This document shows, piece by piece, positions 1 through 5,699 of a DNA stretch of 15,098 bases. Origin of the DNA: an uncultured Bacilli bacterium (lineage in GTDB: Bacteria; Bacillota_I; Bacilli_A; RF39; UBA660); contig CALVPL010000051.1 of NCBI GenBank assembly GCA_944351315.1, positions 1 to 15,098 on the forward strand, written 5' to 3'. The notes below the pieces were generated by a model that was not told the DNA's origin, searched no databases, and was given only the letters and a program-made list of their open reading frames with translations. Each line of letters opens with the position of its first letter. The first letter of the stretch is position 1. Position numbers and translations under genes: made by a program.

Positions 1-498
1 TTTTTTATCGAAAATGAAGTAAATGAACATATTTTTGAATGTATACCTAATATTTTTCAAAAGCATCCAGAATTATTTCAAAAGAAAAATACTTTTCATG
101 ATTATTTAGAACAAAAAAAGTATTTACAAGATCAAAACAAAATTATTTTAAATGAATTGGCAGATGAATTAGTTCCTAGATTTGGCGAGAGTTATCAGCC
201 TTCAGAATTATTTATGATGCAAAAACTTTATTTGTTGTATCGCCATAAAGTTCCTAAAAAATTGCTGGAATTATCTTGGGAACATATTAAGATTTTGTTA
301 AATTTATTTTCTGAGGAAAAAAGACATTTTTATGTTCTATGCTGTTTAAAAGAACGATGGTCTTTAGAAAAGTTAAAAGAAGCAATCTTACATGATTTTT
401 ATGAAAAATATATATATGTTCAACAAATTTATGGGATAAAGAAGTTTTCGTTTCAAAATTTTCAAGAAGTTCTTGATTTTATTTGGCCAGAAAAATAA
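1..498 (+). CDS. DUF1016/YhcG N-terminal-domain protein, C-terminal part (5' end outside window)
   Basis: The frame is open to base 1, so 165 codons of a longer gene are visible before the TAA. The stretch LSWEHIKILL, then RHFY, then ERWSLEKLKEAI matches the pattern I know from the DUF1016 N-terminal domain of YhcG-type proteins (LSWxHxxxLL ... RxFY ... WSVRELxxxI). The preceding LVPRFGESYQPSELFMMQKL resembles the family segment just before it. In typical YhcG proteins a PDDEXK nuclease domain follows. Here the protein ends about 25 residues after the conserved block, so no nuclease domain is present downstream. A TTG at 157 could be read as a start, but it has no good ribosome site and the frame continues upstream. 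Domain assignment is by eye; function is unknown. Confidence 0.6.
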   Translation, partial: FFIENEVNEHIFECIPNIFQKHPELFQKKNTFHDYLEQKKYLQDQNKIILNELADELVPRFGESYQPSELFMMQKLYLLYRHKVPKKLLELSWEHIKILLNLFSEEKRHFYVLCCLKERWSLEKLKEAILHDFYEKYIYVQQIYGIKKFSFQNFQEVLDFIWPEK

Positions 499-501
499 AT
501 T

Positions 502-536
502 TTCATGATTTTTTCACATATTTGATATAATATAAT
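502..536 (+). promoter_or_regulatory. Promoter of the two-component operon with two 11-bp phased repeats
   Basis: Two TATAAT hexamers overlap (526-531 and 531-536), 18-28 bases before the start codon at 554. Upstream lie TTCATG (502-507) and TTCACA (513-518), direct repeats spaced exactly 11 bp. This is the usual geometry of PhoB/PhoP/OmpR-family dimer sites. The first repeat sits at -35 position relative to the TATAAT at 526 (18-bp spacer); the second lies inside the spacer. Autoregulation is inferred, and its sign cannot be read from the sequence. Confidence 0.5.
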
Positions 537-553
537 GCAAAAGAAGGTGAATT

Positions 554-1210
554 ATGAAAATTTTAGTTGTTGATGATGAAGTACTTATTCGAGAAGTTGT
601 AAAAGAATATTTGCAGTTTGATGGATTCTCTGTAGATGAAGCAAGCAATGGGGAAGAAGCCGTGGAATTGGGTTTACAAAATGATTATAATTTGATTATT
701 ATGGATATTATGATGCCTAAAAAGGATGGATATCAGGCTGTAAAAGAAATTAAAAAAATTAAAGATGTACCGGTTTTAATGTTGTCAGCTAGAGGTGAAG
801 AATTTGATAAATTATTTGGTTTTGATTTAGGAGTCGATGATTATGTAACAAAACCATTTAGTCCTAAAGAATTAGTGGCTCGTGTTAAAGCAATTATTAA
901 ACGTAATGAAAAGAGTGGAACGAAATTAGAATTTGGAGGATTAGTTTTAGATGATAAAGCACATGAGGTTTCTATAGATGGAAAGATTGTTAATTTAACT
1001 CCAAAAGAATATGATTTGTTAAAATATTTTGTTTCTAATAACCATATTGCTTTATCGCGTGAACAATTACTTACGAATATTTGGGGATATGATTTTTATG
1101 GTGATGACAGAACGGTGGATACACATGTGAAAACTCTAAGACATCAATTGGGAAAGTACGGCCAATATATTAAAACGGTTCGTAAAGTAGGATATAAGTT
1201 TGAATTTTAA
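554..1210 (+). CDS. OmpR/PhoB-family response regulator
   Basis: A 218-residue DNA-binding response regulator, full length for the family. Residues 1-115 form the receiver domain: acidic pocket D7/D8, phospho-acceptor D51 in MDIMMP, the Ser/Thr switch at S78, aromatic Y97 and conserved K100-P101. Residues about 122-218 form a winged-helix DNA-binding domain (NLTPKEYDLLKYF ... RTVDTHVKTLRHQLG ... VRKVGYKF). The ATG follows AAGAAGGTG at a good distance. It is the first gene of an operon with the histidine kinase, whose start overlaps its last codons. The promoter repeats at 502-518 and the related arrays at 2601-2629 and 2736-2764 are likely binding sites for this protein, judged only by spacing and proximity. 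The exact orthologue (PhoP-like, CiaR-like or other) cannot be settled by eye. Confidence 0.95.
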   Translation: MKILVVDDEVLIREVVKEYLQFDGFSVDEASNGEEAVELGLQNDYNLIIMDIMMPKKDGYQAVKEIKKIKDVPVLMLSARGEEFDKLFGFDLGVDDYVTKPFSPKELVARVKAIIKRNEKSGTKLEFGGLVLDDKAHEVSIDGKIVNLTPKEYDLLKYFVSNNHIALSREQLLTNIWGYDFYGDDRTVDTHVKTLRHQLGKYGQYIKTVRKVGYKFEF

Positions 1211-2588
1211 AAAATATATTTCAAGTATTAAAGGGAAAACTTTAATATATTTGATTTTATTTAGTGTGTCTGTTTTGTTGTTATTGTGGTTTTGTCAAGT
1301 AGTTTTTTTGAAATATACTTACCAGGATTATCAAATTCAAAATATGAATCGTTTGGCTTCAAGTATTCAACGTTCTTCTTTTGTGGATTTAAACAATACT
1401 CTTGAAGAAGTTGCTTATGAAAATGAGGTATGTGTCGAGTATTATTCTAATGCTGGAAATGTGTATTATTATAATACTATGATGAATGGGTGTGCTCTTG
1501 GAAAAAATAATCAAGAAATAATAAAAACTGAGAATTCTTTTATGCAATCTAATTTGACTTCAGATACTTATAAAGTTATTAATAAAGAGTATGAAGTACA
1601 AGCCTTTTTATATGGAATTAAAATAGATTCTGGAACGGTTTTTTTGTATTCTACTTTAGAAGATGTTAGTGGGGCAAATACGGTTTTAAAAAATCAATTG
1701 ATTTACTTAACTATTATCGCGATTATTTTTGCTTGTACGATTTCTTATTTTTTATCTAGAAAAATTACTGATCCTATTTTGGATATTACAGATAAGGCAA
1801 GGAAACTTGGATCTTCACCAACTATTTCTTTTCCAGATTATGGAGTTTTGGAAGTCAATGAACTCGCTCAGGTTTTATCGAATGCTCAAGTAGAAATGGT
1901 TAAAACAGATGAACTTCGAAGAGATTTGATGGCTAATGTTTCTCATGATTTAAAAACTCCTCTTACTATGATTAAGGCTTATGCTGAAATGGTTCGGGAT
2001 ATTTCTTATAAAGATGAGAAAAAAAGAATCGAACATTGTGATATCATTATGGATGAAGTAGATCGCTTAAATGTTTTGGTAAACGATATTTTAACATTGT
2101 CTAAGATGCAAGCCAATGCTGATGAAGTTCAATTAACACATTTTGATTTAGTAAAAGAAATTCAAACAATTGTCAAACGTTATGAAATTATAAAAGAAAC
2201 AGAAAATTATCATTTTGTTTTGGATCTGCCTTCTAAAGCGATGGTAATTGCTGATCAAAAGAAATTAAATCAAGTTATTTATAATTTAATTAATAATGCT
2301 ATTAATTATACCGGGGAAGATAAGACAGTTACTATTCACGTAAAAAAAGAAAAAGATTCTTATTTAGTTGAGATTATGGATACTGGTAAAGGAATTAAAA
2401 AAGAAGATATTGCTTTTATCTGGGATAAATATTATAAGAACGATAAAAATCATCGACGAAATGTGGTTGGTACAGGACTTGGTCTTTCCATTGTTAAATC
2501 AATTTTAGAAGCCCATCATTTTAAATATGGTGTGAAATCTATTGTAAATAAAGGGACTACATTTTATTTCTATGTTAGGAAAAAATAA
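1200..2588 (+). CDS. Membrane sensor histidine kinase
   Basis: A 462-residue kinase, partner of the preceding regulator. TM1 is at about 14-38. An extracellular sensor region (about 39-165) contains two cysteines, C78 and C98. TM2 is at about 166-186, then a HAMP-like linker. The HisKA dimerisation helix has the phospho-acceptor H249 in NVSHDLKTPL. The ATPase domain shows the N box (NQVIYNLINNAINYT, 357-371), the G1 box (DTGKGI, from 394) and the G2 box (GTGLGL, 424-429). No PAS domain is seen, which argues against a classical PhoR. The start is a TTG overlapping the regulator stop by 11 bases, with AGTAGGA seven bases upstream. No closer ATG precedes TM1, so TTG is preferred and implies translational coupling. 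Confidence 0.93.
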   Translation: MNFKKYISSIKGKTLIYLILFSVSVLLLLWFCQVVFLKYTYQDYQIQNMNRLASSIQRSSFVDLNNTLEEVAYENEVCVEYYSNAGNVYYYNTMMNGCALGKNNQEIIKTENSFMQSNLTSDTYKVINKEYEVQAFLYGIKIDSGTVFLYSTLEDVSGANTVLKNQLIYLTIIAIIFACTISYFLSRKITDPILDITDKARKLGSSPTISFPDYGVLEVNELAQVLSNAQVEMVKTDELRRDLMANVSHDLKTPLTMIKAYAEMVRDISYKDEKKRIEHCDIIMDEVDRLNVLVNDILTLSKMQANADEVQLTHFDLVKEIQTIVKRYEIIKETENYHFVLDLPSKAMVIADQKKLNQVIYNLINNAINYTGEDKTVTIHVKKEKDSYLVEIMDTGKGIKKEDIAFIWDKYYKNDKNHRRNVVGTGLGLSIVKSILEAHHFKYGVKSIVNKGTTFYFYVRKK

Positions 2589-2600
2589 CTTTATAAGATA

Positions 2601-2651
2601 TTCATTTTTCTTTCACAAGTTTTTGACAATTTTGAGTTATCCTTTATACAT
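2601..2651 (+). promoter_or_regulatory. Promoter P1 with three 11-bp phased TTCAC-like repeats
   Basis: TTCATTT (2601), TTCACAA (2612) and TTGACAA (2623) start exactly 11 bp apart. The third doubles as a consensus -35 (TTGACA), and TATACA or ATACAT follows at 2645-2651 with a 16-17 bp spacer. This is the layout of a class II promoter activated by an OmpR/PhoB-type regulator. It starts 12 bases after the kinase stop. An 11-codon ORF begins at 2664, but the predicted start site lies on its ribosome site, so a coding role is doubtful. Confidence 0.6.
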
Positions 2652-2735
2652 GAAAGGAAGGTGATGTGTCTCGGTGAAGTTTTTAGGAAGATTTTATAGT
2701 ACTAAAGATGTAAAGTTGTAATAATTTATGGATTA

Positions 2736-2787
2736 TTCACTTTATCTTCACATAAACTTCATAAAATGCGTGTAATATGTTTATCAT
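2736..2787 (+). promoter_or_regulatory. Promoter P2 with three 11-bp phased TTCAC-like repeats
   Basis: TTCACTT (2736), TTCACAT (2747) and TTCATAA (2758) start exactly 11 bp apart. The third is at -35 position relative to TATCAT (2782-2787), with an 18-bp spacer. The design repeats that of P1, and both are followed by GAAAGGA. No canonical-start ORF of useful length follows before the terminator at 2895, so P2 probably drives a short RNA. Confidence 0.6.
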
Positions 2788-2792
2788 GAAAG

Positions 2793-2933
2793 GAGAAGTG
2801 ATAAAGTAAGATACGACCCATATATTTTGGAAAAAATATATAAAAAAACTCTATACAATATAAATAACATATAAACTCAAACTCACACTTTTTTAGAGGA
2901 AGGACGACCTTTTTAATGTCCTTCCTCTTTCTT
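2793..2933 (+). ncRNA. Candidate small RNA controlled by the adjacent two-component system
   Basis: P2 predicts a transcript starting near 2793 and ending at the strong hairpin at 2895-2928, about 140 nt with no convincing ORF. The only start-like codon near the ribosome-like AAAGGAG is GTG followed two codons later by TAA. The body is A-rich and apparently unstructured. The 3' arm of the terminator is pyrimidine-rich (GTCCTTCCTC) and complementary to Shine-Dalgarno-like sequence. By analogy with the CiaR-controlled csRNAs of streptococci, it could pair with ribosome sites of target mRNAs. That role is inference; boundaries are approximate. P1 would make a form longer by about 135 nt. Confidence 0.45.
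2895..2933 (+). terminator. Intrinsic terminator of the candidate small RNA
   Basis: GAGGAAGGAC (2896-2905) pairs perfectly with GTCCTTCCTC (2918-2927), extended by one A-T pair, around a 12-base loop. TTTCTT follows. It closes the P1/P2 transcription unit. Confidence 0.8.
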
Positions 2934-2965
2934 ATGTAATTTGTGTAAATCTAAAAATATTGAAA

Positions 2966-2994
2966 TAAAAAAGATTACCTTTTTGAAGTAATCT
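2966..2994 (-). terminator. Terminator downstream of the four-cysteine small protein
   Basis: AGATTAC (2972-2978) pairs with GTAATCT (2988-2994). On the minus strand the stem is followed by a T tract (plus-strand A run at 2967-2972). It lies just past the stop codon of the minus-strand gene and may also act weakly on the plus strand. Confidence 0.65.
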
Positions 2995-2999
2995 AATTT

Positions 3000-3200
3000 T
3001 TATTCTTTTTCTTCGGTTGCTGATTTTGTTTTCCAAGTTGTCTCTCCGCAAGTTGTACAAACATAAGGAACTAATATATCCTTTCCTTCAGGACATTCTG
3101 TGCTCGTTAAATCTACGCATAAAAGGCCAGTTTCTGGATCGATATAAGCACGTCCTTCAACACTTTTTTCTTGACAATCTTGACAATTATTATTTTTCAT
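3000..3200 (-). CDS. Small CxxC-CxxC zinc-ribbon-like protein
   Basis: A 66-residue hydrophilic protein with CQDC near residue 6, single cysteines in LLCVD and TECPEG, and CTTC near residue 48. Paired CxxC knuckles at the two ends suggest a small zinc ribbon; the middle cysteines are extra. The C-terminus is charged. The minus-strand ATG at 3200 is preceded by GGGAGG at an ideal distance, which supports real translation, and a terminator follows the stop. It is transcribed away from dusB, with divergent starts about 80 bases apart. I recognise no named family; a nucleic-acid or metal-binding role is only a guess. Confidence 0.7.
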   Translation of the reverse strand: MKNNNCQDCQEKSVEGRAYIDPETGLLCVDLTSTECPEGKDILVPYVCTTCGETTWKTKSATEEKE

Positions 3201-3232
3201 AAATTTCCTCCCAAAATTAATATGTTCGAAAG

Positions 3233-3261
3233 TTGCAGTTTCATACCTATTATCGTATAAT
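3233..3261 (+). promoter_or_regulatory. Promoter of the dihydrouridine synthase gene
   Basis: TTGCAG (3233-3238), a 17-bp spacer, then a perfect TATAAT (3256-3261). The ribosome site AGTAGGTGG and the ATG at 3283 follow. Confidence 0.7.
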
Positions 3262-3282
3262 ATTTTTTGAAGTAGGTGGACT

Positions 3283-4275
3283 ATGAGTTTTAAAATTGGT
3301 GATGTTGTAATTAAAAATCCCGTTGTATTAGCTCCGATGGCTGGTTATTCAAATACAAGTTTTCGGAAAATTATTAAAAGAATGGGGGCAGGTCTTATTT
3401 ATGCTGAAATGGTTAGTGATAAGGCTTTAACGTATCGGAATGAAAAAACTTTACGACTTTTAAAAATGAGTGAGGAAGAAAGACCTATTGCTCAGCAGAT
3501 TTTTGGAAGTGATGTGGATACTTTTGTGCAAGCAGCTATACTGGTTGAAGAAATTATGCATCCTGATATTATTGATATTAATATGGGATGTCCTGTTCCA
3601 AAAGTGGCTGTGAGTGCTCAAGCTGGAAGTGCTTTATTAAAAGATCCTCAAAAGGTGTTTGCAATTGTTTCTAAAGTTGTAGAGGCTGTTTCTGTTCCAG
3701 TTACAGTAAAAATTCGAATTGGCTGGGATGAAAACACTAAAAATTGTGTAGAAATTGCTAAAATATGTGAAAAAGCAGGTGCGAAAGCTATCGCGATTCA
3801 TGCTCGAACTAGAAAACAAGGTTATTCGGGTAAAGCAGATTGGTCGTGGATAAAAAAAGTTAAAGAAGCTGTGTCGATTCCAGTTATTGGTAATGGGGAT
3901 ATTGAAACTTGTTTTGATGCTAAAAAAATGATGGATGAAACGGGCTGTGATGCAGTAATGATCGGCCGCGGTGTTTTAGGAAATCCTTGGTTAATTCGTG
4001 ATTGTGTTCATTATTTAGCTGACGGAACTTTACCTTATAAAGTATCCTATGAAGAAAAAATCAATATGATGAAGGAGCATTTTTCGTTATTAAAGGAAGA
4101 CAAATCTGTTAAAGCGGCTTTGTTAGAAATTCGATCTAATATTTTGTTTTATTTAAAAGGGATGCCTGGAGGTAAGGAAATTAAAAAGAAAATTTGTGAA
4201 ACAAAATCCGAAGAAGAGATTTTAAAAATTTTAGATGAATATTTAGCTTTATTAAAAGAAACTAAAGATTGCTAA
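3283..4275 (+). CDS. dusB: tRNA-dihydrouridine synthase, DusB type
   Basis: An FMN enzyme that reduces uridines in the D loop of tRNA using NADPH. The 330-residue length is normal. Visible landmarks are LAPMAGYSN (FMN entry, about 16-24), the catalytic cysteine C103 in NMGCPVPKV, K143 in VKIRIGWD, H173 and R175 in HARTRKQGYSG, the phosphate-binding GNGDI (203-207) and IGRGVLGNPW (227-236). After GCPVPK the usual V(V/T)K(N/G)GAGSALL loop reads VAVSAQAGSALL, one residue longer; I think this occurs in some Firmicutes but did not check. The gene has its own promoter and a terminator at 4292. Its last 24 bases overlap the 3' end of the opposite-strand gene. Confidence 0.93.
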   Translation: MSFKIGDVVIKNPVVLAPMAGYSNTSFRKIIKRMGAGLIYAEMVSDKALTYRNEKTLRLLKMSEEERPIAQQIFGSDVDTFVQAAILVEEIMHPDIIDINMGCPVPKVAVSAQAGSALLKDPQKVFAIVSKVVEAVSVPVTVKIRIGWDENTKNCVEIAKICEKAGAKAIAIHARTRKQGYSGKADWSWIKKVKEAVSIPVIGNGDIETCFDAKKMMDETGCDAVMIGRGVLGNPWLIRDCVHYLADGTLPYKVSYEEKINMMKEHFSLLKEDKSVKAALLEIRSNILFYLKGMPGGKEIKKKICETKSEEEILKILDEYLALLKETKDC

Positions 4276-4728
4276 GCTAAAGTAAAGAAAGGGACTGAGC
4301 CATCGGTTCTTTTTTTGCTTGGAAAATTTATATCCTAACCATAGCAAGATAATACTAAAGCTTGAAAAAAGAAAACTAATATACAAAAGGGGATAAGTTT
4401 TTGTGAATGTTAAGGCTACGATACATCCATCTAAAGAATTTGTTAGGGTTAAAAAGAAAAGTGTTCTTTTTTTTATTGAAATTTGATATTCTTCTTTTTG
4501 TTCTTTTAAACAGAGTATTCCTAATATAAAAAATACAATGCATTTGAAAATAGGTTGATCTATTTGAATTTGAAATAAAGAAAAAATCTTTAGTATTATA
4601 TATAAAGTGAATATATAGCCAAACCATAATATGATTAAGTCATTCATAGTTAATTTGTGTCTGTTTTTTAATGAAAAGCCAATTAAAAAAGAATCCATAC
4701 TTGTGGCAATTGCACTTAAAAAAAGCAT
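4252..4728 (-). CDS. YtaF/MntP-like polytopic membrane protein
   Basis: About 158 residues with five or six hydrophobic segments. Two related motifs lie at equivalent positions of the two halves: ATSMDSFLIGFS in the first helix and TNSLDGCIVALTF in the fourth. This internal repeat with an Asp in the membrane is the hallmark of the MntP (manganese efflux) and YtaF (sporulation membrane protein) family. The charged KEQKEEYQISIKKR segment between the halves would be cytoplasmic. I start it at the ATG at 4728, because AAAGGTGAG sits five bases upstream; a GTG at 4737 lies inside that ribosome site. The 3' end runs through the dusB terminator region and overlaps dusB by 24 bases. The substrate cannot be read from sequence. 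Confidence 0.72.
   Translation of the reverse strand: MLFLSAIATSMDSFLIGFSLKNRHKLTMNDLIILWFGYIFTLYIILKIFSLFQIQIDQPIFKCIVFFILGILCLKEQKEEYQISIKKRTLFFLTLTNSLDGCIVALTFTKTYPLLYISFLFSSFSIILLWLGYKFSKQKKNRWLSPFLYFSLAIFSFF
4292..4316 (+). terminator. Terminator of dusB
   Basis: GGACTGA (4292-4298) pairs with TCGGTTC (4303-4309), including two G-T wobbles, around loop GCCA, followed by seven T. It lies inside the minus-strand coding sequence that ends at 4252. Confidence 0.75.
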
Positions 4729-4804
4729 ACTTCTCACCTTTAATAGTGTATGTCTTCTTTTTTCTTTTGTGTCGGCTTTACTACTTTGAGAATCTTTTCT
4801 ATTT

Positions 4805-4870
4805 TTAGTTGTTTTTTTTCTGATCCTTAATTAAAATAATCAAGATAATAAGTACTACTAAATATTCCAT
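4805..4870 (-). CDS. Candidate 21-residue hydrophobic peptide, type I toxin-like
   Basis: Minus-strand ATG at 4870 opens a 21-codon ORF: a start-proximal MEY, eleven uninterrupted aliphatic residues (LVVLIILIILI), then a charged tail KDQKKNN. A short membrane helix with a Lys/Asn-rich C-terminus is the look of type I toxins such as the holin-like BsrG/TxpA group. Its own ribosome site is weak (AGAAAG). A strong site (AGGGGTGG, 4895-4902) serves the overlapping ORF that starts at 4889, so expression may depend on coupling or a frameshift. Random AT-rich DNA can give such an ORF; support comes from the surrounding inverted repeat, 5' hairpin and promoter. Confidence 0.35.
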   Translation of the reverse strand: MEYLVVLIILIILIKDQKKNN

Positions 4871-4889
4871 ATAAACTTTCTAATCTCAT
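4827..4889 (-). other. Leader-like 20-codon ORF with a strong ribosome site
   Basis: The minus-strand ATG at 4889 follows AGGGGTGG at an ideal distance and opens a 20-codon ORF starting MRLESL. That start loosely recalls the first residues of holin-like toxins (M-x-x-F-E-S-L). The frame then loses hydrophobicity, while the hydrophobic continuation is in the overlapping frame starting at 4870. It is either a translated leader, as mok is for hok, or a toxin gene broken by a frameshift. Confidence 0.3.
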
Positions 4890-4917
4890 AACTACCACCC
4901 CTAACTCTCAAAGTAGG

Positions 4918-4936
4918 TGCTAACTTTTCGTTAGCA
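4918..4936 (-). other. Perfect hairpin at the predicted 5' end of the toxin-like transcript
   Basis: TGCTAAC (4918-4924) and GTTAGCA (4930-4936) form a 7-bp stem with a 5-base loop. On the minus strand it falls just after the predicted start site, where it could shield the RNA 5' end. On the plus strand it is followed by TTGTTCATTTT and could end an antisense RNA. Confidence 0.5.
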
Positions 4937-4942
4937 TTGTTC

Positions 4943-4951
4943 ATTTTATCA
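4943..4951 (-). promoter_or_regulatory. Extended -10 promoter of the toxin-like locus
   Basis: The minus strand reads TGATAAAAT, an extended -10 (TGnTAAAAT). No good -35 is present; the upstream side is A-rich. The same nonamer is the -10 of the AAA ATPase operon at 10371, so this organism seems to use it. Confidence 0.45.
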
Positions 4952-5019
4952 TTATTTGGTTTTTCTTTTTTTCTTTAAGATGTAAAATGAGCTTTTTTAG
5001 AACTAAAATAATCAGGCAT

Positions 5020-5043
5020 AAAAAAACCTCGTTAAAAACGAGG
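5020..5043 (-). terminator. Terminator of tRNA-Asn
   Basis: CCTCGTT (5027-5033) pairs perfectly with AACGAGG (5037-5043) around a 3-base loop. On the minus strand seven T follow. It lies 13 bases past the CCA of the tRNA. Confidence 0.85.
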
Positions 5044-5055
5044 TAATTTTCTTAA

Positions 5056-5131
5056 TGGCGCTCAATGTAGGACTCGGACCTACGACCCAACGGTTAACAG
5101 CCGTTTGCTCTACCGACTGAGCTAATTGAGC
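5056..5131 (-). tRNA. tRNA-Asn (anticodon GTT), CCA encoded
   Basis: The minus strand folds as a standard 76-nt cloverleaf. Acceptor arms are GCTCAAT and ATTGAGC, the D arm is GCTCAGTCGGTAGAGC, the anticodon arm is AACGG-CTGTTAA-CCGTT with anticodon GTT, and the T arm is GTAGG-TCCGAGT-CCTAC. Discriminator G and CCA are encoded. It has its own promoter and terminator. Confidence 0.97.
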
Positions 5132-5142
5132 AGTACATATTG

Positions 5143-5172
5143 ATTATATAGTAATATTATGCAAAATGTCAA
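5143..5172 (-). promoter_or_regulatory. Promoter of tRNA-Asn
   Basis: On the minus strand, consensus TTGACA (5167-5172), an 18-bp spacer and TATAAT (5143-5148), about 12 bases before the tRNA 5' end. It is back-to-back with the promoter of the gene at 5222. Confidence 0.75.
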
Positions 5173-5190
5173 CAAAAAAATGCATTTTTA

Positions 5191-5199
5191 TGCTATAAT
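5191..5199 (+). promoter_or_regulatory. Extended -10 promoter of the small membrane protein gene
   Basis: TGCTATAAT is a perfect extended -10 element, with the start codon 23 bases downstream. A 14-bp palindrome, AAAAATGCATTTTT (5176-5189), lies immediately upstream and could be an operator. Confidence 0.65.
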
Positions 5200-5221
5200 T
5201 TATTTAGAATGGAGCAGGATA

Positions 5222-5647
5222 ATGAACTCAAATGATTTTTTGAATAAGAATTCTCAAAAAGATCAGAATTCTTCAATTGAAACTTTAAATATGAATGAAT
5301 CTGTAAAAGATATTCCAACTTCAAAATTTAAATCTATTTTGGATGTCGAAAAACAACAAGAGGAATTGCTTAAAAATTATGAAGCCCAGAAAAGTAAAGA
5401 AGTAGAAGTTAAAATACCAGATTTATCTAATGATGTCCGTATTTTAGAAAAAAAATTACAAGCTAAAAAGCATAGTATTTCTGTTTCAGTAGTAATTTTA
5501 CTTATATTAGCAGTTAATATTTTATGGATTTTAGGTGTTCATTTCCTTATTAATCCAAAATATGAAAGATGTGTTGTACAAAACGAGGAGTTGCAAAAGG
5601 AAAATCAGGAATTAAAAGAACAAATAAATTCTTCTGTTGGCGAGTGA
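5222..5647 (+). CDS. Single-pass membrane protein with C-terminal coiled coil, function unknown
   Basis: A 141-residue protein not recognised as a named family. Residues 1-85 are hydrophilic, Asn/Ser-rich at first and Lys/Glu-rich later (KQQEELLKNYEAQKSKEVEV), probably cytoplasmic. One transmembrane helix spans about 87-112 (SVSVVILLILAVNILWILGV). The tail after it is short and helical with heptad-like spacing (NEELQKENQELKEQI). The start is the ATG at 5222, which follows GGAGCAGGAT and the extended -10. An in-frame ATG at 5159 lies upstream of that promoter and is rejected. A weak terminator follows, so it may be transcribed separately from the ABC exporter 100 bases downstream. Confidence 0.72.
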   Translation: MNSNDFLNKNSQKDQNSSIETLNMNESVKDIPTSKFKSILDVEKQQEELLKNYEAQKSKEVEVKIPDLSNDVRILEKKLQAKKHSISVSVVILLILAVNILWILGVHFLINPKYERCVVQNEELQKENQELKEQINSSVGE

Positions 5648-5670
5648 TTTGAAATTCTCTCGTTCTTTTT
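5641..5670 (+). terminator. Possible terminator overlapping the stop of the membrane protein gene
   Basis: CGAGTGATT (5641-5649) pairs imperfectly with ATTCTCTCG (5654-5662), seven of nine positions, followed by TTCTTTTT. The stem includes the TGA stop. Confidence 0.45.
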
Positions 5671-5699
5671 ATATAATTAAATCGTGTGATATGAGTTAT

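Larger units (their letters stand above)
4781..4916 (-). repeat. 11-bp inverted repeat bracketing the toxin-like small ORFs
   Basis: CTACTTTGAGA (4781-4791) is the exact reverse complement of TCTCAAAGTAG (4906-4916). In a minus-strand transcript the two copies lie at the 5' and 3' ends and could pair, closing the RNA next to the ribosome site. Long-range 5'-3' pairing of this kind is known in type I toxin mRNAs such as hok. Confidence 0.6.

Noticed and set aside
554..2588. Naming the two-component pair phoP/phoR or ciaR/ciaH
   Set aside because: The 11-bp repeats recall Pho boxes and the small RNA recalls CiaR, but the kinase lacks a PAS domain and orthology cannot be judged by eye.
2798..2809. 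GTG start after AAAGGAG at promoter P2
   Set aside because: It reads only three codons before TAA, so it is not a useful gene; the region is better explained as noncoding RNA.
5159..5221. Longer N-terminus for the small membrane protein
   Set aside because: The upstream ATG lies before the extended -10 (5191-5199); the ATG at 5222 has a good ribosome site.
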